Part shown: positions 25,996 to 32,664 of the stretch, piece after piece | Numbering within the stretch: position 1 is the stretch's first letter | How the letters are laid out: the number at the start of each line of letters is the position of its first letter | NCBI GenBank assembly: GCA_002401775.2 | Contig: NVUB02000181.1 | Coordinates: 1 to 32,664 of the forward strand | DNA: 32,664 nucleotides | Direction: 5' to 3' | Origin: Ectothiorhodospiraceae bacterium | GTDB taxonomy: Bacteria; Pseudomonadota; Gammaproteobacteria; SZUA-152 | The notes under the pieces: model-generated | Database searches by the model: none | What the model was told of the DNA's origin: nothing | What the model saw: the letters and a program-made list of their open reading frames with translations, nothing else | Translations under genes and position numbers: made by a program

Positions 25996-27228
25996 ATGAA
26001 TATACTCAATATATCCGCCATTCTTATTACGGTTTCAGCCCTATTCAGCTTCATTAATTATCGATTTATCAAGCTGCCGACGGCTATAGGTTTGATGCTG
26101 ATATCTCTGGTCGTTTCGCTATTGCTGCTCGGCGCGGGAAAGCTGGGCTGGGGCCAGCTGGAAACACAAGCCCGAGTATTGCTGGACTCTATTGATTTCA
26201 ACGAAACGCTGATGCAGGGAATGTTGAGTTTTTTACTGTTTGCCGGGGCTTTACACATTAATCTGGATGATCTCGCTAAGCAAAAGTGGGTTATCTCCAG
26301 CCTTGCTACTGTGGGCATTCTCACTTCCACCTTCCTAGTCGGTGGTATCACCTATTATTTGTTAGATTTTCTCGGCCTGCATTTGGATTTTATCTATTGC
26401 CTTTTGTTTGGCTCATTAATTTCTCCCACTGACCCCATTGCTGTTCTGGGCATTCTCAAATCAGCCAATGCGCCTAAAACTCTCGAAACCAAGATCGCTG
26501 GCGAGTCTCTGTTTAATGATGGTGTCGCGGTGGTTGTTTTTATCGTTTTACTCGGTATTGCCACCGGAAGCACAGAAGCAACCGTAGGACATGTCGCATT
26601 ACTGTTTGTTGAGGAAGCCGTAGGCGGCGTCGCCTTTGGTTTTGCCATTGGCTGGGTCACCTACCAGATGCTCAAGCAGGTTGATAATTATCAAGTAGAG
26701 ATTTTACTCACCCTCGCTTTGGTGATGGGGGGATACGCTCTGGCTTCTGCGATTCACACGTCTGGCCCCATTGCGGTTGTTGTCGCTGGGCTCTTAATCG
26801 GTAATCAAGGCCGAATGCTGGCCATGTCCGAAAACAGCCGCAAACACTTGGACACCTTCTGGGAGCTTATTGATGAAATCCTCAATGCCGTACTGTTTGT
26901 GCTCATTGGACTTGAAGTGCTGGTATTACCCTTCACCCAAGATGTGCTGCTTGCCTCGCTGGCACTGATTCCTCTGGTACTTGCGGCACGTTTTATCAGT
27001 GTCGGAATCCCCATCAGCCTGTTACGCCTGCGCCGGGAGTTTACGCCGGGCGCGATTAAAATACTCACCTGGGGCGGTTTACGGGGTGGTGTCTCTGTAG
27101 CACTGGCACTCTCTCTCCCCGCCAGTGCTGAGCGCGACATCATCGTTGCCATTACCTACACTATTGTGATTTTCTCCATTGTTGTGCAGGGGCTCACTAT
27201 TGGTCGACTGGTGAAATCTGTTACCTAG
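25996..27228 (+). CDS. CPA1-family Na+/H+ antiporter (NhaP-like)
   Basis: The 410-residue polytopic protein, about 12 transmembrane helices, belongs to the monovalent cation:proton antiporter-1 family. Typical motifs: SLISPTDPIAVLGIL (Asp146), the ion-site pair NDGVAVVVF (Asn174-Asp175), and GGLRGGVSVALALSLP near the C-terminal end. It exchanges cytoplasmic Na+ (or K+) for H+ at the inner membrane, supporting pH and salt balance, consistent with a marine or saline habitat. There is no long cytoplasmic regulatory tail. It is separate from the iron operon downstream. Confidence 0.92.
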   Translation: MNILNISAILITVSALFSFINYRFIKLPTAIGLMLISLVVSLLLLGAGKLGWGQLETQARVLLDSIDFNETLMQGMLSFLLFAGALHINLDDLAKQKWVISSLATVGILTSTFLVGGITYYLLDFLGLHLDFIYCLLFGSLISPTDPIAVLGILKSANAPKTLETKIAGESLFNDGVAVVVFIVLLGIATGSTEATVGHVALLFVEEAVGGVAFGFAIGWVTYQMLKQVDNYQVEILLTLALVMGGYALASAIHTSGPIAVVVAGLLIGNQGRMLAMSENSRKHLDTFWELIDEILNAVLFVLIGLEVLVLPFTQDVLLASLALIPLVLAARFISVGIPISLLRLRREFTPGAIKILTWGGLRGGVSVALALSLPASAERDIIVAITYTIVIFSIVVQGLTIGRLVKSVT

Positions 27229-27278
27229 TGCAGTCGAATCGGCTCGGCTAAAACATGAAACAATTTGTGGGTATTGGC

Positions 27279-27308
27279 TTGACCTCGTTAATGATAATAA
27301 TTATCATT
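27279..27308 (+). promoter_or_regulatory. Sigma-70 promoter with a perfect 19-bp Fur box over the -10
   Basis: The sequence TTGACC (27279-27284), a 17-bp spacer and TATCAT (27302-27307) form a good sigma-70 promoter. Over the -10 lies AATGATAATAATTATCATT (27290-27308), a perfect 9-1-9 palindrome closely matching the Fur consensus GATAATGATAATCATTATC. It is 35 bp upstream of the iron-binding protein start. Binding of Fe-Fur would block the -10, so the operon should be repressed in iron-replete conditions. Confidence 0.92.
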
Positions 27309-27342
27309 TGCATCTAATCAGCCACCTCTCGGAAACACTCAC

Positions 27343-28368
27343 ATGAAACGTCTAAGGCTCATTCCCTTGCTCTGGCTTGTCGCCTCATTCGTTACACTTT
27401 TTTCGTTTTTTAGCTGGGCAACCCCCGCAGACGACAGCCTGATCATCTATTCTGGACGCAGTGACAAATTCGTCAAACCCGTGATTGAACAATTTACCCG
27501 CGAAACCGGCATTAAGGTCATCCTTCATACGGGTAAATCTACCGCGCTTCTTAACAAGTTGCGTATAGAAGGTGGCAAAACCGAAGCCGACCTCTTTCTC
27601 AGCAACGATGCAGGCAACTTACAACGCGGCAGTGATTGGGGGCTATTTCGCAACATAAAGGCCGACTTACTTAAACCCATAGATCAGGCTTACCGTGCTG
27701 AAGACAATAGCTGGGTGGGTCTTTCGGCCAGGGCGCGCGTTCTGGTGGTCAATACCAAAGGCCCAATGGCCAATAAACTCACTTCAGTCTTTGACCTTGC
27801 CGACCCGGCCCTCAAAGGCAAACTGGGTATCACCAACAGCACTAATGGCAGTTATATTGCCGGTGTTACGGTCTATATGCTCGCCGTTGGCAAACAAAAA
27901 ACCCTCCAGTGGCTGCAAGGCATGAAAGACAATGTCGACGGAAAAGTGTTTAACAAACACAGCAAAATAGTGAAAGCGGTCGCTCGCGGTAAGTTGCAGG
28001 CCGGGCTGGTGAATCACTATTACATCTACCGCCACCTCGACAAACATCCCAACGCACCCATTGCCATCGTAATGCCCGATCAGGCTAAAGACGGTATGGG
28101 AGTAGCCTGGAATGTCGCCGGTATCGCCATTACCAAAAACACACGCAAGGCCGCATTAGCCGAAAAACTCGTTGCTTTCCTTATCTCCGAGACGGGCCAA
28201 AAACAATTTGCGGAAGTGAACCGCGAATACCCTACACGCATTGGCGTTAATGCCAGTGCGGATATTCCAGCGGCGAATAGCTATCGCGTGGCCGATGTAC
28301 CCATGAGTGCGCTAGGCAAAGAACGCGATGCGACGCTTGACCTTATCGAACAGGTGGGTATGCCTTGA
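27343..28368 (+). CDS. Iron(III) ABC transporter periplasmic binding protein
   Basis: The 341-residue FbpA/FutA-type protein has a hydrophobic signal (to about residue 28) and the family start LIIYSGRSDKFVKPVIEQFTRETGIKV. The adjacent Tyr226-Tyr227 in NHYYIYRHL occupies the iron-liganding tyrosine pair of FbpA. GKSTALLNKLRIEGGKTEADLFLSND is also typical. It binds Fe3+ in the periplasm and hands it to the permease encoded 35 bp downstream. Directly controlled by the Fur box upstream. Gene naming (fbpA, futA, idiA) varies, so no symbol is given. Confidence 0.94.
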   Translation: MKRLRLIPLLWLVASFVTLFSFFSWATPADDSLIIYSGRSDKFVKPVIEQFTRETGIKVILHTGKSTALLNKLRIEGGKTEADLFLSNDAGNLQRGSDWGLFRNIKADLLKPIDQAYRAEDNSWVGLSARARVLVVNTKGPMANKLTSVFDLADPALKGKLGITNSTNGSYIAGVTVYMLAVGKQKTLQWLQGMKDNVDGKVFNKHSKIVKAVARGKLQAGLVNHYYIYRHLDKHPNAPIAIVMPDQAKDGMGVAWNVAGIAITKNTRKAALAEKLVAFLISETGQKQFAEVNREYPTRIGVNASADIPAANSYRVADVPMSALGKERDATLDLIEQVGMP

Positions 28369-28403
28369 ACCATGGTTTCAAGCATTCGGTAGCGAGGAAC
28401 TAG

Positions 28404-30026
28404 GTGGCGGCCTTTTTCCCTACATCGTTTTCCAGATCGATCAGTGGCTCCGGCAGACGCTTTATTTCTCTCGGCGGGCTGGCTGCTGCCGTCGTATTGC
28501 TGGCAGCCATGCCGCTGCTGTACGTGGTTTACAGCAGCTTACAACTTTCTGTCGATCAATGGTTCCAGCTATGGAGCAGCCGCCTCCCGGAGTTGTTGTG
28601 GAACACGCTCTCGCTGGCCGTGCTGGTCGCCATTGGCTGCGTGTGCCTGGGCGTATCCAGTGCCTGGTGGATTGCCCGCCGGGAGTTCCCCGGCCGTCGT
28701 CTTGCCACCTGGCTGATGATCCTGCCGCTCACCGTTCCGACCTACGTATTTGCCCACATATACACCACACTTCTGGAAGAAGATGGCTGGCTAGGCCAGC
28801 TATGGATTACGCTGTTCGGAAACGACAACTCACCGCCAGACCTGTACAATATTTGGGGCGTTACCCTTATCTTGTCACTTGCAGGCTTTTCATATGTTTT
28901 TTTACTCGCCCGCACCGCACTGTCTCAACCCATTCGTTCACTGGAAGAAGCCGCCCAAATTCAGGGGGCCAGTGCTTTTGAGGTTTTCTGGCGCATTAAC
29001 CTGCCCCTACTGAGACCCGCCATCGCCGCCGGACTGGCCGTTGTCGTGTTACACGTTTTGTCAGATTTCGGCGCCGTCAGCATGTTGCAATATCAAACCT
29101 TCACGCTGGCTATTTTTCAGCAAATGGAAGGTCGTTATGACCATCAGGCCGCCGCAGGACTCTCCCTGATTTTAGTTATGCTCAGTCTGACTTTTCTGGT
29201 ACTGGAACGGTTTTTCCGTAGCCGACAACGATACCATTCGGCCCGTCACAGCCGCCACATGCTGGTACGTAAAGCGACTCGCGTAGAAACCTGCCTCATC
29301 TGGTTCTGGCTAGGTCTGATCACCTTGTTTGCCTTTGGCCTGCCACTGGCCTGGATGCTGAGCTGGAGCTGGCAAGCTTGGTCCCAAGACCTGATCAATG
29401 CGCAATTCTGGGGGTATGCGGGTAACTCACTAATGGTTGCCGTCATCGCCGCCAGCATTGCCGTCGTCGTCGCCTTTCCCGTCGCCTTTTATAATGCGCG
29501 TAAACGTACCGCTGGCAGCCAGGCATTATTACAATTTTCCAGCGTCGGCTTTGTATTGCCCGGCCCGGTCATCGCACTCGGCATTTTGAGTTTTTTACTG
29601 GCACAGTTACCATTTCTTTACGGAGGGCTGGGCGCATTATTAATTGCCGTTGTGATTCGTTTTCTGCCTCTGGCAGTGCAATCCCAGGATGCCGCCATGG
29701 CTCAATTAACCCCGTCACTGGAACAAGCCGGACGAAGCCTGGGCGCAGGCCCCTTTGAAAACCTGCGGAGAGTCATACTACCAATGATTCGCGGCGGCAT
29801 GGCCACGGCCTGGGTGCTGGTCTTTATTGACACCCTTAAAGAGTTACCGGCAACCCTTATTTTGCGACCCACCGGCTTCGACACCCTGCCGGTGCGAATC
29901 TGGATCGAAGCCAGCGAGGAAATGCTGGAACTGGCCGCTCCTGCAGCACTTATGCTGGTCATTGGTACGCTACCAGTGCTGTGGATCATGATGCACGGAC
30001 ACACAGCCAAAACTGACCAGCAATAA
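28404..30026 (+). CDS. Iron(III) ABC transporter permease, double-domain
   Basis: The 540-residue permease is the FbpB type with two fused transmembrane halves, each with a coupling loop: EEAAQIQGASAFEVFWRINLPLLRPAI in the first and EQAGRSLGAGPFENLRRVILPMI in the second. About 12 helices. The GTG start at 28404 is preceded by GAGGA 5 bases before. It lies 35 bp after the binding-protein gene, in one Fur-controlled transcript. The ATPase (FbpC) that completes the importer is not found after it: the next gene is an unrelated wall hydrolase. Confidence 0.94.
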   Translation: MAAFFPTSFSRSISGSGRRFISLGGLAAAVVLLAAMPLLYVVYSSLQLSVDQWFQLWSSRLPELLWNTLSLAVLVAIGCVCLGVSSAWWIARREFPGRRLATWLMILPLTVPTYVFAHIYTTLLEEDGWLGQLWITLFGNDNSPPDLYNIWGVTLILSLAGFSYVFLLARTALSQPIRSLEEAAQIQGASAFEVFWRINLPLLRPAIAAGLAVVVLHVLSDFGAVSMLQYQTFTLAIFQQMEGRYDHQAAAGLSLILVMLSLTFLVLERFFRSRQRYHSARHSRHMLVRKATRVETCLIWFWLGLITLFAFGLPLAWMLSWSWQAWSQDLINAQFWGYAGNSLMVAVIAASIAVVVAFPVAFYNARKRTAGSQALLQFSSVGFVLPGPVIALGILSFLLAQLPFLYGGLGALLIAVVIRFLPLAVQSQDAAMAQLTPSLEQAGRSLGAGPFENLRRVILPMIRGGMATAWVLVFIDTLKELPATLILRPTGFDTLPVRIWIEASEEMLELAAPAALMLVIGTLPVLWIMMHGHTAKTDQQ

Positions 30027-30283
30027 CCTAAACTGTCGGTTTTCTTTACATTATCCTCTGTTCTACCGCTAACTCCCGCGAGACATATCCTCAAGCCATT
30101 GTTTATCTTGAATAAATAAAAACTGGCCCGTTAATTGCTTATACTCCGAAACTGAACAATTTTTAACCACTTCATTTTATTACACAAGTCCCACTCGCGC
30201 GCTAGAGAAACCGCGCACCGGGAACTGAAGGCAACCCGACATACTGTCGAACTGCCTATGGCCGTTTAGGAGTATTACACAGT

Positions 30284-30802
30284 ATGTGTCAGTCATTATT
30301 TCAACAACTACTTTCGGGTGGTATTTTACACATCAGAAAACTTGCACAACTGATCGTTTTGCTTGGCGTTTCAACCACACCAAGCCTCGCCAGCGACGCC
30401 AAACAAATGCGCTGCCTGGCACTTAACATTTACTTTGAAGCCCGCGGAGAAACAACCGAAGGCCAATTGGCCGTAGCAATGGTGACCGTAAACCGGGTAA
30501 AAAGCCGGCATTACCCAAACACCGTCTGCGGCGTCGTCTGGCAAAAACGTCAATTCAGCTGGACGCACGACGGTAGAAGCGACCGCCCAAGGGACATACG
30601 CGCTTGGAAACTCGCACAAAAAATCTCCCGTTTTGCTTATCAAAAATACGGTAACTTTTCAGAGCGCACCCGCAATGCACTCGATTTAACCAAAGGCGCA
30701 TTACACTATTATGCACCCGAACTAGCCCTACCCTATTGGGCAAAAGTGCACAGCGTAACCCGTGAAATCGGTAGACATATATTTTTGACGGGCAGAAGTT
30801 AG
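30284..30802 (+). CDS. SleB-family cell wall hydrolase
   Basis: The 172-residue protein has a hydrophobic signal region (about 16-36) and a SleB/Hydrolase_2 domain: CLALNIYFEARGETTEGQLAVAMVTVNRV with Glu52 as the probable catalytic acid, VCGVVWQKRQFSWTHDG, and GALHYYAPELALPYWAK. Family members are lytic transglycosylases of peptidoglycan; SleB itself acts in spore germination, but this gammaproteobacterial form is a periplasmic wall enzyme. AGGAG is 11 bases before the ATG. The gene stands alone. Confidence 0.9.
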   Translation: MCQSLFQQLLSGGILHIRKLAQLIVLLGVSTTPSLASDAKQMRCLALNIYFEARGETTEGQLAVAMVTVNRVKSRHYPNTVCGVVWQKRQFSWTHDGRSDRPRDIRAWKLAQKISRFAYQKYGNFSERTRNALDLTKGALHYYAPELALPYWAKVHSVTREIGRHIFLTGRS

Positions 30803-30972
30803 GGAAAATTTAGAAAGTAGTGCTGCTGTGTAAATAAAGTGCTGAGTGATTAAAAGGACTGAGTACTGAAGACTAAGCAGATATATTTCGGAACCTACAG
30901 AGTACTTACTGATGGTTCACAGCCATAATATGCAATTCGTGAAAAAACGGTTACTACTCAGCAAATGATTGA

Positions 30973-31386
30973 GAAATTTCGTCGCCTCTAAATATTTGGA
31001 TACCTCTCTTTTTACAGCCGATAAAAAATCCTCAGGGTAAAAAACAGAGTGAAGAACAGAGTGGAAAACGGAAGGTTTTTGCCGGAAACCCCAAAGAAGA
31101 CATGCCAAAAGGTCTTCCATTTCGGTTAACGGACTACCTGGAATTGGTTGACTGGACGGGAAGAATAATCCGCGATGACAAACGAGGTGCTATTCCGGAG
31201 AATACACCACCGATCCTAAATCGATTAAATATCGAAACCAAACACTGGTTATACCTCACCAAAAACTTTGAAAGCGCGTTTAAAGGTCTCGTTGGCTCAG
31301 CCGAAAGACTCAAGCATGTGTGTGAAAAACTCGGATATGAACGAACGCCGGGGATCAATGGCTGTATGCAATACCTTCCTTCCTGA
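30973..31386 (+). pseudogene. Remnant of a REP-associated IS200-like (Y1) transposase, C-terminal part
   Basis: A frame that begins after a TGA at 30970-30972 reads NPQGKKQSEEQSGKRKVFAG, NPKEDMPKGLPFRLTDYLELVDWTGRIIRDDKRGAIP, ILNRLNIETKHWLYLTKNFESAFKGLVGSAERLKHVCEKLG. I recognise this as the C-terminal extension of the long REP-associated tyrosine transposases common in marine gammaproteobacteria. The catalytic N-terminal half (HxH metal motif and Tyr) is missing: no matching frame lies upstream, where the wall-hydrolase gene ends at 30802. An ATG at 31102 could give a 94-residue product but it would be inactive. A decayed mobile element, possibly source of the GGGGTCAGACCC repeats. Confidence 0.82.
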
Positions 31387-31708
31387 CGAAAAGTTAACCC
31401 CTACACAAAACTTCTACTATCAGCCTAAGCTGAGAGTCACGCTTGCACATGATTCTTGATTTTGGGCAATGTAGTACAGCCCCACACGAAACATTCATGA
31501 TCCGGTCAAAATTTCATTGAAAGAGCACAACGACGTCAAAAAACAATGTTGGATATTAGTCGTGTTTTGATATTTTCTTAATCTGGGTGTCCGCTTTACA
31601 CTTCAACCAGATAATAAAGTCGCGGCTCAGCCGCGCTGACTTATCCTTGTTTGTTATATTTTTCATAGACTTAGTGGGTGTCAAAGAATCTGGAAAACAG
31701 CCGATACA
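31387..31708. other. Gap between transposase remnant and vapBC
   Basis: The region is AT-rich. It holds one perfect short hairpin, CGCGGC-TCA-GCCGCG (31621-31635), without a following T run. No gene was recognised; the minus-strand frame 31556-31798 runs into vapB and is probably chance. Confidence 0.5.
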
Positions 31709-31734
31709 TGATATATACTTAATGATATATATCA
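31709..31734 (+). promoter_or_regulatory. Palindromic operator TGATATATA-N8-TATATATCA upstream of vapB
   Basis: TGATATATA (31709-31717) and TATATATCA (31726-31734) are perfect inverted copies separated by 8 bp. TGATATATA also recurs directly at 31723-31731. Position, 19 bp before the vapB ATG, fits the autoregulatory operator bound by a VapB-VapC complex, and the AT-rich core could hold the -10. Confidence 0.72.
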
Positions 31735-31753
31735 ATAATAGCAGGTGACTCAA

Positions 31754-31987
31754 ATGCCATACCAAATAGCAAAAATCTTTATGAATGGCCGAAGCCAAGC
31801 CGTACGCTTACCCAAAGAGTACCGCTTTAACACTGACGAAGTTTACATTACAAAACAAGGAGACAACGTTGTTATTTCTGAAAAAAAACCAACATGGGAT
31901 GACTTTTTTGATTCTAAATCGAATTTCTGTGGTAATTTTTTAAATGATAGAAATGACACCGAACCACAGGAAAGAGATTCTGACTAA
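31754..31987 (+). CDS. vapB: VapB-type antitoxin
   Basis: The 77-residue protein has an N-terminal AbrB/MazE-like swapped-hairpin DNA-binding domain (IAKIFMNGRSQAVRLPKEYRFNTDEVYITKQGDNVVISEKKP) and an acidic C-terminal tail that would wrap the toxin (WDDFFDSKSNFCGNFLND). AGGTG is 6 bases before the ATG at 31754, preferred to a GTG at 31745. Its stop overlaps the vapC start by one base (TAATG). It should bind the palindrome just upstream and neutralise the toxin. Confidence 0.93.
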   Translation: MPYQIAKIFMNGRSQAVRLPKEYRFNTDEVYITKQGDNVVISEKKPTWDDFFDSKSNFCGNFLNDRNDTEPQERDSD

Positions 31988-32388
31988 TGTACATGCTCGA
32001 TACTAACATCTGTATTTATGTTTTAAAAAACCATTCGAATAAATTGCGATTTAAATTTAAAGCAATTAAGAATATTTGTATCTCCTCTGTAACATATGCC
32101 GAATTGTGCTATGGAATTGAAAATGGAGAAAGCTCAAAAAAAGAAGCACGTTGGAAAGAACTAGACAATTTCACACAACGATTGCTTATCGACTCTTTGG
32201 ATGAAGATGCTGCCAGGCATTATGGTTTTATACGAGCGCTATTTAAAAAACAAGGTACACCAATTGGTAATAATGATTTACTAATTGCATCTCATGCAAG
32301 AAGTTTAAATGCAGTTCTTGTTACAAACAACGTCAAAGAATTTTCTAGCGTTCCCGACTTAACAATAGAAAATTGGGTTGACGAATAA
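31987..32388 (+). CDS. vapC: VapC-type PIN-domain RNase toxin
   Basis: The 133-residue PIN protein shows the acidic site: Asp5 (YMLDTNICIYVLK), Glu39 (TYAELCYGIE) and Asp97 (GNNDLLIASHA), with Asn114-Asn115 in LVTNNVKEFSSVPDLTIENW, the standard VapC end. VapC cleaves specific RNAs, often initiator tRNA or the 23S sarcin-ricin loop. Full length, no frameshift, so a functional pair is likely. Codon use is more AT-rich than the neighbours, consistent with horizontal gain together with the nearby remnants. Confidence 0.94.
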   Translation: MYMLDTNICIYVLKNHSNKLRFKFKAIKNICISSVTYAELCYGIENGESSKKEARWKELDNFTQRLLIDSLDEDAARHYGFIRALFKKQGTPIGNNDLLIASHARSLNAVLVTNNVKEFSSVPDLTIENWVDE

Positions 32389-32415
32389 ACTTGAGAAAAA
32401 TATAAAACTTGAATT

Positions 32416-32441
32416 AAGCGGCGTGTTTTCTACGTCTGCTT
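32416..32441 (+). terminator. Possible terminator hairpin after vapC
   Basis: AAGCG-GCGT ... ACG-TCTGCTT forms an imperfect stem with an internal loop, followed by TTAATGACTT. It lies 28 bp after the vapC stop and 10 bp before the presumed intron start. Group II introns of class C often insert just after such stems. Confidence 0.35.
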
Positions 32442-32451
32442 TAATGACTTG

Positions 32452-32664
32452 GTACGCCCAGCATGGGCGTGAACTTATGAGGTGAAAGTCCTCTGTAAGA
32501 GATTCGCCTGTCTATTTATAGACAGTATAATTACTAGTCGACGGCAATTGCAAGTCCGCGAGGTGTTGTGGGGAGGAAGCCTGAGTACACCAACAGTAGG
32601 CGCTTTAGGCGAAACTGCGAGCTTACGTACAGAAACATCATATGAGGCCCAGTCTCAGGGGTGA
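32452..32664 (+). mobile_element. 5' part of a group II intron, cut by the window end
   Basis: GTACGCCCAGCATGGGCGTG then AACTTATGAGGTGAAAGTCC at 32452-32491 resembles the 5' end of bacterial group II introns (consensus start GUGYG, and the GGTGAAAGTCCTC segment of domain I). Further structured pieces fit: a hairpin CTGTCTA-TTT-ATAGACAG (about 32507-32525), GACGGCAATTGCAAGTCCGC, GTGGGGAGGAAGCCTGAG, GGCGAAACTGCGAGC and ACAGAAACATCATATGAGGC. The reverse transcriptase/maturase frame and domains V-VI would lie beyond 32664. The class (C or B) cannot be settled here. The frame starting at 32482 is ribozyme sequence, not a gene. Confidence 0.75.

Noticed and set aside
32482-32664. Coding region at the window end
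   Set aside because: The sequence is better explained as structured group II intron RNA.

Overview
The window looks like the chromosome of a gammaproteobacterium. The evidence is gene order: hslV-hslU-DUF971-ubiE-ubiJ-ubiB, and dapF-DUF484-xerC, both arrangements known from Pseudomonas and related marine lineages such as Cellvibrionales. The exact genus cannot be read from the sequence. Most of the window is ordinary housekeeping DNA. No tRNA, rRNA, CRISPR array, prophage or biosynthetic cluster was seen.

Layout: (1) 61-3839, minus strand: a RluA-type pseudouridine synthase with low-complexity inserts, a secreted YVTN beta-propeller protein and an HPP-CBS membrane protein. (2) 4096-6242, plus strand: a PhnD-like periplasmic binding protein followed 11 bp later by a membrane histidine kinase, with no transporter or response regulator beside them. 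(3) 6733-14132, mostly minus: a DUF4124-glutaredoxin protein, ubiB-ubiJ, RDD-ubiE, DUF971 and hslU-hslV. (4) 14822-17439, minus: xerC, DUF484, dapF. (5) 17549-20261: DUF2461, tag-moaC (minus), and moaD-moaE diverging from moaC. (6) 20633-24476, minus: TfoX-N protein, SnoaL-like protein, an AraC/GyrI regulator with an azoreductase, and an MBL-fold hydrolase, set among several dispersed repeats. (7) 24819-25788: a secreted protein gene broken by a frameshift exactly at a CCCA tetranucleotide tract. (8) 25996-30802, plus: a CPA1 Na+/H+ antiporter, an iron(III) ABC binding protein and permease behind a near-ideal Fur-controlled promoter, and a SleB-type wall hydrolase. (9) 30973-32664: a transposase remnant, a vapBC toxin-antitoxin pair with a palindromic operator, and the 5' part of a group II intron that runs off the window edge.

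The least expected signal is the non-coding DNA. At least eight gaps hold unrelated-looking short tandem arrays with periods of 7, 11, 12, 13 or 14 bp. Six of them lie 0-82 bp downstream of the stop codon of a minus-strand gene. Two 7-bp arrays 13 kb apart share one consensus, and two 14-bp arrays 10 kb apart share another. Three other dispersed repeat families also recur in the gaps: a CCGGGTCAAGCCCGG type, a CGCAAAGGCGCAGAG type and an AAGGGGTCAGACCC type. Short repeats seem to reach into genes too: the RluA homologue, XerC and UbiE each carry a low-complexity insertion or extension, and the frameshift at 25260-25275 lies in a repeat.
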